Assembly (NCBI RefSeq): GCF_023716665.1
Contig: NZ_CP071860.1
Span: forward strand, 930,001 to 994,000
Reading direction: 5' to 3'
Length of the DNA stretch: 64,000 nucleotides
DNA from: Vibrio sp. SCSIO 43135
Lineage (GTDB): Bacteria; Pseudomonadota; Gammaproteobacteria; Enterobacterales; Vibrionaceae
The notes beneath the pieces are model-generated. The model was given only the letters and a program-made list of their open reading frames with translations, was not told the origin of the DNA and ran no database searches. Below, piece by piece: positions 41,978 to 50,421 of this stretch. Within the stretch, counting starts at the first letter, position 1. The number at the start of each line of letters is the position of its first letter. The translations under genes and the position numbers were made by a program.

Positions 41978-43195
41978 ATGTTTAATATCCCTAACCTAAG
42001 GCATTTAAGAGCCATTTCAGAAGTAGTACAAACTGGCAGTATCAGCAAAGCTTCTGAAACGGTTTTTCTCTCTCAACCCGCCATTACACAAGCCATTTCA
42101 AAGCTCGAAAAGAATATAAATAGTGAGCTTTTTGAACGAACAACAGATGGTATGTCCCCGACTAAACAGGGCTCCGCCTTTGCTTTTCGTATTGACCGAG
42201 CGCTTGAGTACATCAGTGACGGAATCACTGAATCACTAAAAATTGCCAAAGGACAAAGAAAGACCAGTGTTCAACGCTATCTATACAACATCACCACCAC
42301 GCAATTAAAAGCGCTGGTCGCAGTCGCTAACGGGCAAAGCTTCACTGAAGCAAGTCGCCTTCTGTCTGTATCACAATCTTCTGTTTACCGAGCATCAAAA
42401 GACTTGGAAGAAATCCTTGGGTTTACCTTGTTTGAAAAAAACAGTAATGGCGTTGTTGTAAGCAAAGCCGGCAGTGCATTGGTCAAAGCCAGCAAACTCG
42501 CTTTTGTTGAAATAAAGCAAGGAATTGAAGAAGTAAACGTTCTTAGTAACAGACACAGCGGTGTGATTACTGTCGGCTGCTTACCTCTTGCGCGAACCTG
42601 TTTATTACCTAGCACCATTAATGAGTTCACAGCGGAATATCCAGACTGCCAAATCCAAGTTGTTGATGGCCCTTATAGCGACTTACTCAATCACTTAAAG
42701 TATGGTGAAATTGATATTCTTATTGGTGCACTTCGTTTCCCTTCCCCAAGCACTGACATTAGGCAAGAAACGCTATTTGAATCGCAGAACCGTATACTTG
42801 CCCGCGCAGAACATCCATTGACCAAAGCTCAGTCCCTCACCCTAAAAGATTTGCACGAAGCAAGTTGGGTAGTCTCAGGCGCAAACACTCCTGGGCGCAA
42901 AATGTTTGAGGATATGTTCAGTAACGAAGGGGTTGAAGCACCAACTCGGTTGGTCGAGGCAAGCTCACAGATGTTAGTTAAAGAACTACTTTTGGGCAGT
43001 GACCGATTGACTCTACTTTCCCAACATCAAATCCATAGAGAGTTAAATGAAGGTCATTTCAAAATACTGCCTTTTGATTGTAGCCAACAGTCCAGACCCA
43101 TTGGTTTAACAGTCCGCAAGAATTGGTATGCCACTTCAACGCAGTCTCATTTTGTCAGCCTACTGCGTAAAAATGGCTTAGCGATCGAGTCATAA
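41978..43195 (+). CDS. LysR-type regulator with two tandem N-terminal HTH domains
   Basis: At 405 residues the protein is ~100 longer than a normal LysR regulator. Residues ~7-66 form a first LysR-type HTH (LRHLRAISEVVQTGSISKAS, then QPAITQAISKLEKNI, FERT). Residues ~106-165 form a second full HTH (TQLKALVAVANGQSFTEASR, SQSSVYRASKDLEEILG, FEKN). The effector-binding domain follows from ~195 (ITVGCLPLARTCLLP to the end). It is divergent from the TRAP/quiC operon and upstream of ligC, so it likely controls the island. The effector, perhaps protocatechuate, shikimate or dehydroshikimate, is unknown. Confidence 0.88.
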   Translation: MFNIPNLRHLRAISEVVQTGSISKASETVFLSQPAITQAISKLEKNINSELFERTTDGMSPTKQGSAFAFRIDRALEYISDGITESLKIAKGQRKTSVQRYLYNITTTQLKALVAVANGQSFTEASRLLSVSQSSVYRASKDLEEILGFTLFEKNSNGVVVSKAGSALVKASKLAFVEIKQGIEEVNVLSNRHSGVITVGCLPLARTCLLPSTINEFTAEYPDCQIQVVDGPYSDLLNHLKYGEIDILIGALRFPSPSTDIRQETLFESQNRILARAEHPLTKAQSLTLKDLHEASWVVSGANTPGRKMFEDMFSNEGVEAPTRLVEASSQMLVKELLLGSDRLTLLSQHQIHRELNEGHFKILPFDCSQQSRPIGLTVRKNWYATSTQSHFVSLLRKNGLAIES

Positions 43196-43311
43196 TTAGC
43201 GTTACTTTCACCAAAACTGAATACCCTTACTCTTATTTTGATTATTCGCCAAACAACGCGAATGTTAGAGTCTTTTTACCAAGCAAAATACAGTTAAAAC
43301 TAAGGAAGGTT

Positions 43312-44244
43312 ATGGCGAAAGTAACACGAACTGCATTTATAGGGTTTGGTGAAGCCGCGAAATCTTTCATAGATAGATGGCAAAATAACCTGCCTGAAGT
43401 GATCAGCGCTTACGACATTAAAACTCGTTCCACTCTTGAACGGGAGGCTAAGTTACTTGAATACATCGAACATCAAGTACAAGGAACGTTTAATGCGTCC
43501 GAAGCCATTATTGGCGCACAGTGCATTTTCTCGTTAGTGACGCCGTCTCAAGCACAAGTTGCAGTCGATTCACTCGTAAGTGAACTCAAACCAAAACAAT
43601 GGCTATTTGACTGCAATTCTTGTGCTCCAGAGGTAAAAAAGCGTAATGCATCAACTGTTGAATCGTATGGTGCAAACTATGTCGATGTGGCGATTATGGC
43701 GCCTGTAAAAGCTCAACAAGCCATACCGCTTAATATTTCAGGTCGAAACGCCACTGAAGCAGTGCCAATTTTGGAATCGCTCGGCTTCGACGTTAATGTA
43801 ATTTCTGACCAAGTTGGCGACGCTACAACGGTCAAAATGGTTCGCTCAGTATTCGTAAAAGGCCTTGAGGCGCTAACAGCCGAATGCGCATTGGCCGCTC
43901 ATAAATCGGGCTTGGAACAACATATTTTTTCTTCTTTGGCCAAAAGCTACCCTGGTTTGAACATCAATAGCAAAGTCGCCTATAACCTAGAGCGAATGGC
44001 GTCGCATGGAATACGAAGAAGTGAAGAATTATCCGCTGTTGCCAATACGCTGGAGTCGTTAGAAATTGACCCAAAGATGACAAAATCAGCACTCGAATGG
44101 CACGACAAAATTGGCAAGCAATCGCTAATACTCACTAACGAACCTAAGGGTGGACAAGCTCAAAGCATTTTGGCAGCGCTCTACCCTCAGAAACCAAACA
44201 AGAAAGAGCTGACGACTCACGGTTCGATCAGCTCCTCTATTTAA
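43312..44244 (+). CDS. DUF1932-type NAD(P)-dependent dehydrogenase
   Basis: The N-terminal half is 6-phosphogluconate/3-hydroxyisobutyrate-dehydrogenase-like (FIGFGEAAKSFIDRW, VDVAIMAPVKAQ, VGDATTVKMVRSVFVKGLEALTAE with the catalytic Lys). The C-terminal half matches the DUF1932 pattern (NLERMASHGIRRSEELSAVA). 310 residues. Members of this group are found in protocatechuate 4,5-cleavage clusters, but their step is not settled; a role with an oxalomesaconate-pathway or lignin-derived hydroxy acid is possible. AAGGAAGGTT precedes the ATG. It is 26 bases from ligC. Confidence 0.8.
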   Translation: MAKVTRTAFIGFGEAAKSFIDRWQNNLPEVISAYDIKTRSTLEREAKLLEYIEHQVQGTFNASEAIIGAQCIFSLVTPSQAQVAVDSLVSELKPKQWLFDCNSCAPEVKKRNASTVESYGANYVDVAIMAPVKAQQAIPLNISGRNATEAVPILESLGFDVNVISDQVGDATTVKMVRSVFVKGLEALTAECALAAHKSGLEQHIFSSLAKSYPGLNINSKVAYNLERMASHGIRRSEELSAVANTLESLEIDPKMTKSALEWHDKIGKQSLILTNEPKGGQAQSILAALYPQKPNKKELTTHGSISSSI

Positions 44245-44270
44245 CATCCAATACAGGTAAAGGAATATTT

Positions 44271-45221
44271 ATGAACGTATGTGTTGTCGGTGCAACTGGC
44301 GCCTTTGGAAGAAAGCACTTAGATGCGCTTAAACAAATCAATGATGTTGTCGTAACAGCGATGGTATCTCCAGAGCAAGATAAGCTTGATGAACTGATCA
44401 CCCAATATGGGTCAAATGCAGTTGGTTTTACTCAACTGGAAGATGCTCTAGCAGTTGAAAGTATTGATGCCGTTATTCTTGCGACACCAACGCAGATGCA
44501 CGCTTCACAAGCCATTGCATGTATGGAAGCGGGGAAGCATGTATTGGTTGAGATCCCGATGGCCGACAACATTGAAGACAGCTACAAAGTAGTTGAGACA
44601 CAAAAACGTACCGGCAAAATTGCCATGGCGGGACACACTCGTCGCTTCAACCCTAGTCACCAATGGATTCACAACAAAATCCAAGCAGGTGAACTACACA
44701 TCCAACAAATGGACGTGCAAACCTACTTCTTCCGAAGAACCAATACTAATGCTAAGGGCGAACCTCGCTGCTGGACTGATCACCTACTATGGCACCATGC
44801 TTGCCACACAGTCGATCTCTTCCAGTATCAAACTGGCGAGCAGGCAACTAAGCTACAAGCTCTGCAAGGTCCAACGCACCCAGAACTTGGGATTGCTATG
44901 GATATGAGCATTGGCATGAAAGTACCATCTGGTGCGCTATGTACCCTTTCACTGTCGTTCAATAACGACGGGCCATTCGGTACTTTCTTCCGTTATATCT
45001 GTGAAGAAGGCACTTACATTGCTCGTTATGATGATCTTTATGATGGTAACGACAACCCAATCTCTCTCGAAGGTGTTGCGGTATCAAATAACGGTATTGA
45101 GCTTATTGACCGAGAGTTTTTCGATGCGATTCGTACTGGCAGAGAGCCAAATTCAAGCGTTCAGAGTTGCTTACCAGCAATGGAAACCTTGGACAAACTT
45201 GAACAGCTATTAGAAGAATAA
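44271..45221 (+). CDS. ligC: 4-carboxy-2-hydroxymuconate-6-semialdehyde dehydrogenase
   Basis: This Gfo/Idh/MocA-family enzyme oxidises the cyclised LigAB product to 2-pyrone-4,6-dicarboxylate. It has CVVGATGAFGRKHLDAL, VILATPTQMHASQAIACMEAGKHVLVEIP, MAGHTRRFNPSHQWIHNKI, QQMDVQTYFFRRTNTNAKGEPR and WTDHLLWHHACHTVDLF (given by motif starts). These follow Sphingobium LigC almost word for word, as I recall that sequence. 316 residues. It is physically separated from the other lig genes by the transporter and quiC units, so the pathway is split among several transcription units. Confidence 0.93.
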   Translation: MNVCVVGATGAFGRKHLDALKQINDVVVTAMVSPEQDKLDELITQYGSNAVGFTQLEDALAVESIDAVILATPTQMHASQAIACMEAGKHVLVEIPMADNIEDSYKVVETQKRTGKIAMAGHTRRFNPSHQWIHNKIQAGELHIQQMDVQTYFFRRTNTNAKGEPRCWTDHLLWHHACHTVDLFQYQTGEQATKLQALQGPTHPELGIAMDMSIGMKVPSGALCTLSLSFNNDGPFGTFFRYICEEGTYIARYDDLYDGNDNPISLEGVAVSNNGIELIDREFFDAIRTGREPNSSVQSCLPAMETLDKLEQLLEE

Positions 45222-45237
45222 TTAAAGGAAAACGACG

Positions 45238-46242
45238 ATGGCAACAATTGGCAATCAAACATTAGCACCGATCGCTCTGGGCTGTATGAACCTATCTCAT
45301 GCATATGGCACTCCCCCGTCAGAGCAACACGGTATTAATGTACTTAACACCGCACTAGACATGGGCTACAACATGCTCGATACCGCTGCCCTGTATGGGT
45401 TTGGTGCTAACGAGAAACTGCTCGCTAAAGCGGTTAGCCATCGTCGTGATGATTATTTCTTAGCCAGCAAATGCGGCATGGCTAAAGGGCCAGATGGTAA
45501 ACGCACAATAGACGGAAACCCTACGGTGCTAAGACGCACCTGTGAAGAAGCTCTTCGCAGACTTAACACCGATATAATCGACTTATACTACTTACACCGT
45601 TGGGACAAAAATGTGCCAATCGAAGAAAGTATTGGAGAGCTGTCGAGGCTTGTTGACGAAGGCAAGGTAAAGCACATTGGTTTGTCTGAAGTATCTGCAA
45701 CGACCATTCGAAAAGCGCATCAGGTTCATCCTATTGCTGCGGTTCAGTCTGAATATTCACTGTGGTCTCGTAATCCAGAGATCGCCGTACTCGATACTTG
45801 TAACGAGTTGGGCATTACATTCGTTTCGTTTAGCCCCGTTGGCCGAGGTATGCTCAGTGGTGAAGTTCGCAGTAACGAATTTGTCCAAGGTGACATTCGC
45901 TTAGCAATGCCGCGTTTCTCTGACCAAAACTTCCCTCTGAACTTGGATAAAGTCGAACAGCTCAACCGACTGCTTCCTATGTTCAAGGAAGAGAATCACA
46001 GTTTACCTTACCCAACGCTCGCCCAGCTCTCTATTGCTTGGACATTAGCGAAAGCACCAAATTCAATTGCTTTGCCTGGCACAACAGATATCAAGCACCT
46101 AAAAGATAACTGGAATTCGCAACAATACACGCTTTCAGCAGAATTAATGACACTGGTTGAAAGCACAATGAAAACCAGTGACGTAGCTGGTGCGCGTTAT
46201 AACATGCCAACGCAGCTTGAAATTGACACCGAAGAATTCTAG
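45238..46242 (+). CDS. Aldo/keto reductase
   Basis: This TIM-barrel NADPH-dependent reductase of 334 residues carries the catalytic tetrad Asp48 (NMLDTAALYG), Tyr53, Lys78 (ASKCG) and His120 (YYLHRWD). VDEGKVKHIGLSEVS and FVSFSPVGRGMLSG are family motifs, as is ALPGTTDIKHL near the end. It starts 17 bases after ligC and ends at a terminator, so it belongs to the lysR-DUF1932-ligC-AKR run. It could reduce an aldehyde such as the ring-cleavage semialdehyde or an upstream aromatic aldehyde; the substrate is not evident. Confidence 0.88.
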   Translation: MATIGNQTLAPIALGCMNLSHAYGTPPSEQHGINVLNTALDMGYNMLDTAALYGFGANEKLLAKAVSHRRDDYFLASKCGMAKGPDGKRTIDGNPTVLRRTCEEALRRLNTDIIDLYYLHRWDKNVPIEESIGELSRLVDEGKVKHIGLSEVSATTIRKAHQVHPIAAVQSEYSLWSRNPEIAVLDTCNELGITFVSFSPVGRGMLSGEVRSNEFVQGDIRLAMPRFSDQNFPLNLDKVEQLNRLLPMFKEENHSLPYPTLAQLSIAWTLAKAPNSIALPGTTDIKHLKDNWNSQQYTLSAELMTLVESTMKTSDVAGARYNMPTQLEIDTEEF

Positions 46243-46255
46243 CCACTTAATCCGT

Positions 46256-46277
46256 AAGCCTCATCTCGATGAGGCTT
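46256..46277 (+). terminator. Hairpin terminator after the aldo/keto reductase gene
   Basis: AAGCCTCAT and ATGAGGCTT form a nine-base stem with a CTCG loop. The following T-run is weak (ATTTCC). Confidence 0.6.
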
Positions 46278-46453
46278 ATTTCCAGTCCTGCTCTTTCAAT
46301 AACCAATCAATAGCCACGCAAATACTCCACACTCGTTTAATAATTCTTTGTTATTCATAACGTTAAAATTCTGCTAATTCACGTTCTAACGCTTCTTCAT
46401 TCAGTAATCTGTGTTAATTTCGTGCCCATACCTCCTAACTAGAATTAACAATA

Positions 46454-47563
46454 ATGAAAATCACTCAGCTCGACACTCCAGCGCTCATCGTTGATCTTGA
46501 TATCCTTGAGCAAAATCTATCGGGTATGCAAAAGCGCATCAATCAACTTGGTTTAGCCCTACGCCCGCACACAAAGGCACACAAGATCCCAGCATTAGCT
46601 CACATGCAAATAGCAGCTGGAGCGATCGGAGTCTGTACATCTAAGTTAGGTGAAGCAGAAGTCATGGTCGAAGGCGGCGTTAACGACGTACTTATCACTA
46701 CGCCAATTGCTGGTGAGACAAAAACTAAAAGACTTGTCGACCTATGTTTAAACCATCCAAATATGACAATTCGCCAAGTCATCGACCACGCTTACCATGT
46801 CGACATTATTGGTAAGTGTGCTAGCCAGAATGGTATCGAGATAGGCCTTCTAGTTGAAGTAGAGAGTGGTCAAGAACGTTGTGGTGTGAACGCTGACCAA
46901 GCTCTCATCGAGCTGATTAATCATATTAAAACCACCGAAGGCGTTCGATACGATGGGATTCAAGCATATAGCGGCCATCTTCAGCTGATAAAAGGCTATG
47001 AGAAGCGACAGCGGGCTGCTCATGATGCGGTAGATTCTCTGTTCACTTTCATTGAAACCGCACTTAAACCCCAAGGTTTAGCGCCAAAGATCATTTCCGG
47101 CGCAGGTACAGGAACCTATCAAGCCCATTCAGCGCATGCTTATACCGAAGTTCAAGCCGGCTCTTACTTGTTTATGGACAGCACTTATACAGCAATAGGC
47201 GACGAGAACAATGAAGATACCAATCGCCAATTTAGCTCAGCCCTTTCTGTGTTAAGCACTGTCATCAGCCACCCAAGCTCTGGGCGTGCCGTTGTCGACG
47301 CAGGCATGAAATCACTTTCAATTGATTTAGGTATGCCGAAAGTACGCAAGCATAGTGACACTGTCACATACAAATGCGGCGGAGACGAACACGGAATCCT
47401 GTTGATCGAGCAAGGTAAATCGCCATATGAAATTGGTCAGGTTATCTCACTAATCCCTAGCCATTGCGACACTACATTGCACAACTTTGATGTGCTAAAT
47501 GCAGTGCGTGACGGTGAAGTAATCCACCAATGGAGAATTCAAGGACGAGGTCGTTCAGACTAG
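46454..47563 (+). CDS. DSD1-family PLP enzyme (D-threonine aldolase / D-serine dehydratase-like)
   Basis: This is a fold-type III, alanine-racemase-like PLP enzyme of 369 residues. The PLP Lys is Lys41 in LRPHTKAHK. VEVESGQERCGV and ISGAGTGTYQ are cofactor-site segments, and near the C-terminus SLIPSHCDTTLHNFD has the His-Cys zinc pair of this family. Characterised members act on D-threonine, D-serine or 3-hydroxyaspartate; which applies here cannot be told. It is a single gene with its own ~180-base upstream region, converging on a binding-protein gene. Confidence 0.87.
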   Translation: MKITQLDTPALIVDLDILEQNLSGMQKRINQLGLALRPHTKAHKIPALAHMQIAAGAIGVCTSKLGEAEVMVEGGVNDVLITTPIAGETKTKRLVDLCLNHPNMTIRQVIDHAYHVDIIGKCASQNGIEIGLLVEVESGQERCGVNADQALIELINHIKTTEGVRYDGIQAYSGHLQLIKGYEKRQRAAHDAVDSLFTFIETALKPQGLAPKIISGAGTGTYQAHSAHAYTEVQAGSYLFMDSTYTAIGDENNEDTNRQFSSALSVLSTVISHPSSGRAVVDAGMKSLSIDLGMPKVRKHSDTVTYKCGGDEHGILLIEQGKSPYEIGQVISLIPSHCDTTLHNFDVLNAVRDGEVIHQWRIQGRGRSD

Positions 47564-47571
47564 TTAACTTT

Positions 47572-47606
47572 GTAACTGGGCACTATTTTGCTAAGTGCCC
47601 AGTTAC
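47572..47606. repeat. 13-bp perfect inverted repeat at a convergent gene junction
   Basis: GTAACTGGGCACT (47572-47584) and AGTGCCCAGTTAC (47594-47606) enclose nine bases. The right arm and loop encode the last residues of the leftward binding-protein gene, including its stop codon. It lacks a T-tract on either side but is placed where a terminator for both convergent genes is needed. Confidence 0.6.
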
Positions 47607-48329
47607 TGGATCGATTACGCCTCTGATGAGTAAGGTTGATATTGCGGTATCCACTTTTTGCTTAATCCGTTGGTACTGGGGCGACGCCAATGATAAACCA
47701 AACGTCTGGTTAAGCGACTTAAACTCCTTGTAATGCAAGCCGTCCTGTTCAGTAATATAGACGTCCATTTTCTGCTTATTCGCGTATAGGAACTTAGAGC
47801 GGTTTAACTTCAACATGCGAACTGCCGCATCAATAGTACTCGGTTTGAATATCGTTACCTGTTCTAACTTCTCAGCTTCCCAAATACCAGGTAGTACAGA
47901 TAAACTCCACCCCAGTACACATATAATGCTTTCGCCATAATAAGCTTCTAAATCTTCTGGTATCTCGCCAGAGGGCAACGTTGAATAAATACCCAAACTT
48001 GCTGGAGCGTTGAACTCAGTGAAGTACACCATCTCTTTGAGCAAGGCTGCCTGAGAAGCACTATTGATAACTGTCCCAAAATGAATCGAGCCCTCAATCA
48101 ATTCTGTCTCAATGCGCTTTTTGGGAAGTGCGCGGAAAATACAATTAAAGTTAGCTTCACGGCAGATGGCTTCAAAAGACTCGATCATCGGGCCCTTAAA
48201 TACTTGTTCTTGTTTATCGAAGTAATAAACCGGAAACCCATCGCTCACGCCAACGATCACGTCAATGCGTTTGCTATCGGCATGAACGTAACCAGAGACA
48301 ATGAAAAGAACCAGAGCGATAAGCTTCAT
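47583..48329 (-). CDS. Periplasmic solute-binding protein, SBP family 3 type
   Basis: The signal peptide is MKLIALVLFIVSGYVHA. The mature 230 residues show the two-lobed SBP_bac_3 pattern: VSDGFPVYYFDKQEQVFKGPMIESFEAIC at the N-lobe, FGTVINSASQAALL, and the C-lobe ending QRIKQKVDTAISTLLIRGVID. No transporter genes are adjacent. Such orphan proteins in Vibrio often act in signalling or are of unknown role. Confidence 0.8.
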   Translation of the reverse strand: MKLIALVLFIVSGYVHADSKRIDVIVGVSDGFPVYYFDKQEQVFKGPMIESFEAICREANFNCIFRALPKKRIETELIEGSIHFGTVINSASQAALLKEMVYFTEFNAPASLGIYSTLPSGEIPEDLEAYYGESIICVLGWSLSVLPGIWEAEKLEQVTIFKPSTIDAAVRMLKLNRSKFLYANKQKMDVYITEQDGLHYKEFKSLNQTFGLSLASPQYQRIKQKVDTAISTLLIRGVIDPVTGHLAK

Positions 48330-48458
48330 ATCTGCCCTTGTTGTTAGAAGTTCCTTATAGTCTAGCCTCGTTCGGCCTGTTTTGTTTAATTAGTAGATTC
48401 CAGCAAAACATGAACTCATTTTATATTAGCTATACAGGTTGAGATTGCATTACATCAG

Positions 48459-48872
48459 CTAAAATCCATTCGGGTTATCTATAACATAGCCCCAACCGCC
48501 ATTTTCATAAGTCATTACTTCGAGAGCCATTCCTTTCTGACCTCCGGTGATTTCCCAGTCAGATCTTACTAACGCCGTGTCACCGTTAACATGGATTGAT
48601 ACGCTGTGAGTCGTCATTGAGCTCTCTCCTTCCATGTAAGTTTCAAGCTGAGATATAATCGCTTCCCGACCCTCCGCTTGTGAGCCAGACTCATCGGTTA
48701 TCAGAACCGCACTTGGGTGGAATAGGCTCGCTAGACCTTCCATGTCCTTTTTTGCAAAGTAGTACCCAAATAGCTCATGTAATTCACTAGGTGTTTGAGG
48801 CTTTTTATATTCATTAGCCCCGAAAGCCAGGAATGACAGTGAACTTAATAATAATGCCAATATAACTTTCAT
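48459..48872 (-). CDS. Secreted SnoaL/DUF4440-like protein
   Basis: I chose the ATG at 48870-48872 (MKVILALLLSS) because AGAGGAAAGAGT precedes it; this gives a clean signal peptide ending LAFGA. The mature ~115 residues fit the NTF2-like SgcJ/DUF4440 fold (FGYYFAKKDMEGLASLFHPSAVLI, DTALVRSDWEITG). No enzyme activity can be read from it. It is divergent from an HxlR regulator gene, sharing an upstream region with a 14-bp palindrome, so it is the likely regulated target. Confidence 0.75.
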   Translation of the reverse strand: MKVILALLLSSLSFLAFGANEYKKPQTPSELHELFGYYFAKKDMEGLASLFHPSAVLITDESGSQAEGREAIISQLETYMEGESSMTTHSVSIHVNGDTALVRSDWEITGGQKGMALEVMTYENGGWGYVIDNPNGF

Positions 48873-48952
48873 ACTCTTTCCTCTGATTGTTGTTTCTGAA
48901 GTACAGAGATATGATATTTGCAAAAGAGCACAAGCGAAATTAGCTACTAAAA

Positions 48953-48966
48953 GGTAACTAGTTACC
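48953..48966. promoter_or_regulatory. Perfect 14-bp palindrome, candidate HxlR operator
   Basis: GGTAACTAGTTACC lies midway between the divergent SnoaL-like and HxlR genes, with a partial repeat GTAACC a few bases on. HxlR-type regulators often bind such palindromes in the shared promoter with their neighbour. Confidence 0.6.
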
Positions 48967-49009
48967 TAGCAGTAACCAGAACAGAGTAATCATATAGGGT
49001 CGATACAGA

Positions 49010-49342
49010 ATGGAACTACAAGGCATTCAACCAGACGGGTATTGTAACGTTGATAAATACCTTACACTTCTTTCAACAAAATGGACTGCTCATATTGTTT
49101 GGCTAATCGCGCAGAACGAAGAAATGCGATTTGGCCAACTGCGTAAGCAACTCGCATTAGTGTCTAGCAAAGTTCTAACTGAACGACTTAAAGCATTAAG
49201 TCAGGAAGGATTCGTGTGGAGACGTCAAGAAGATACCCTACCCGTTACCGTCTATTATGGCCTTACTAAGAAAGGACGAGAACTGTCTGAGGTCGTAGAC
49301 ATTATTGTCAGAAAATCTGACCACTGGTCGAGTGATACTTAG
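49010..49342 (+). CDS. HxlR-family transcriptional regulator
   Basis: This 110-residue winged-helix protein has the HxlR layout: an N-terminal Cys (GYCNVDKYL), LLSTKWTAHIVWLIAQ, RFGQLRKQLALVSSKVLTERLKAL as recognition helix region, then the wing with TVYYGLTKKGREL. The Cys at position 13 could sense redox or electrophiles, as in some relatives. It probably regulates the divergent SnoaL-like gene and itself. Confidence 0.9.
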   Translation: MELQGIQPDGYCNVDKYLTLLSTKWTAHIVWLIAQNEEMRFGQLRKQLALVSSKVLTERLKALSQEGFVWRRQEDTLPVTVYYGLTKKGRELSEVVDIIVRKSDHWSSDT

Positions 49343-49398
49343 ATAATTCAACACCTTACCAAGTTTTTGACTAAAAACGAAATGACTAATTCTTATTT

Positions 49399-49857
49399 TC
49401 AGCGATGTAAAATGCACTGCATTTCTATTAACTGATGCTCTCCGACCATTTCCACTTCTTTAATAAACTCAAACCCGAACTTCTCATAATAGTTTTTGAG
49501 ATAACTATGTGCGTGTATTTCGATAGAAGTGACGTTTAAATTTTTTGCATGTTGAATCGCTGCATTAACAATGTCTGATGCAAGACCCAGCCCGCGATGT
49601 GATTTAATCACTGCGACTCTGGCAAGTACGGCTGATCCATCTGACTGGCAGGTAAGCCTAGCCGTGGCGATTGGCTCATCATTTTTTTTAACTAAGATGT
49701 GGTCCGAAACCTCATCTAACCCATCAAGATCAAGTGCCTGCGGAATAAGCTGCTCTTTCGTGAACACCTGATTTCTAATGAGTTGCGCTTGAACGATTAG
49801 ATAATTGCTGTTGCCAATACTGACTTCCAATTTCTTTCCTTGTTTTGTTGTACTCAA
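49399..49857 (-). CDS. GNAT-family N-acetyltransferase (1)
   Basis: The 152-residue protein has ARVAVIKSHRGLGLASDIVNAAIQHA (acetyl-CoA-binding motif A, R/QxxGxG/A) and the C-terminal LKNYYEKFGFEFIKEV typical of ElaA/GNAT enzymes. A cytoplasmic acetyltransferase; the acceptor is unknown. It is six bases from the next GNAT gene, on the same strand. Confidence 0.88.
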   Translation of the reverse strand: MSTTKQGKKLEVSIGNSNYLIVQAQLIRNQVFTKEQLIPQALDLDGLDEVSDHILVKKNDEPIATARLTCQSDGSAVLARVAVIKSHRGLGLASDIVNAAIQHAKNLNVTSIEIHAHSYLKNYYEKFGFEFIKEVEMVGEHQLIEMQCILHR

Positions 49858-49862
49858 AATAT

Positions 49863-50375
49863 TTAACTCATGACCTGCTGCGCTAATCTAGCACTTGCTG
49901 CAATGGACGCCACCATTTCAACGCCAGTCCAATGCCTGCCACATACTTCCTGCTCTCCCGTTTTCACCGAAGTAACGGAGAAACCCAAAGAGGTATAGAG
50001 CGATATCGCAACAGCATTGTGTTCAAAAACGCATAGTGTGAGAGCAGTGCATTGGTGATCAGATTTGGCTTTCAGGATAGCCAGTGAAAGCATACTTTTC
50101 GATAAACCCAGCCCTTGATGGCTATCCAATATCAGTACTCGACATAGTCGGCATGTCGTAGAGTTTATTTTCCTAAGTTCTATATAGCCCGCTATAACAC
50201 CGCGCACTTTGAATAGGTACGGAAAGATCGTGTCATCATCACAATGCCGAGTGATTTGTTCTATTGTCAGAGGATATTGATAAGCGGGTCCTCCCCACTG
50301 ATAGTTAAATTCAGCCGAGGGAATCCAATCTATCAGTAGAGGATAATCCTTTGGCTCAAAAGGAATGAGTTCCAT
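49863..50375 (-). CDS. GNAT-family N-acetyltransferase (2)
   Basis: The motif A segment reads RVLILDSHQGLGLSKSMLSLAI and motif B follows with NAVAISLYTSLGFSV. 170 residues. The N-terminal part (FEPKDYPLLIDWIPSAEFNYQWGG) resembles GNATs acting on small amines or antibiotics, but no specific subfamily was recognised. It forms a two-gene unit with GNAT (1), to which it is unlike in detail. Confidence 0.87.
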   Translation of the reverse strand: MELIPFEPKDYPLLIDWIPSAEFNYQWGGPAYQYPLTIEQITRHCDDDTIFPYLFKVRGVIAGYIELRKINSTTCRLCRVLILDSHQGLGLSKSMLSLAILKAKSDHQCTALTLCVFEHNAVAISLYTSLGFSVTSVKTGEQEVCGRHWTGVEMVASIAASARLAQQVMS

Positions 50376-50421
50376 TCATTCTCCTAGTGGTGCTTATAGG
50401 GTCTGGCTAGGGTGATTGACG

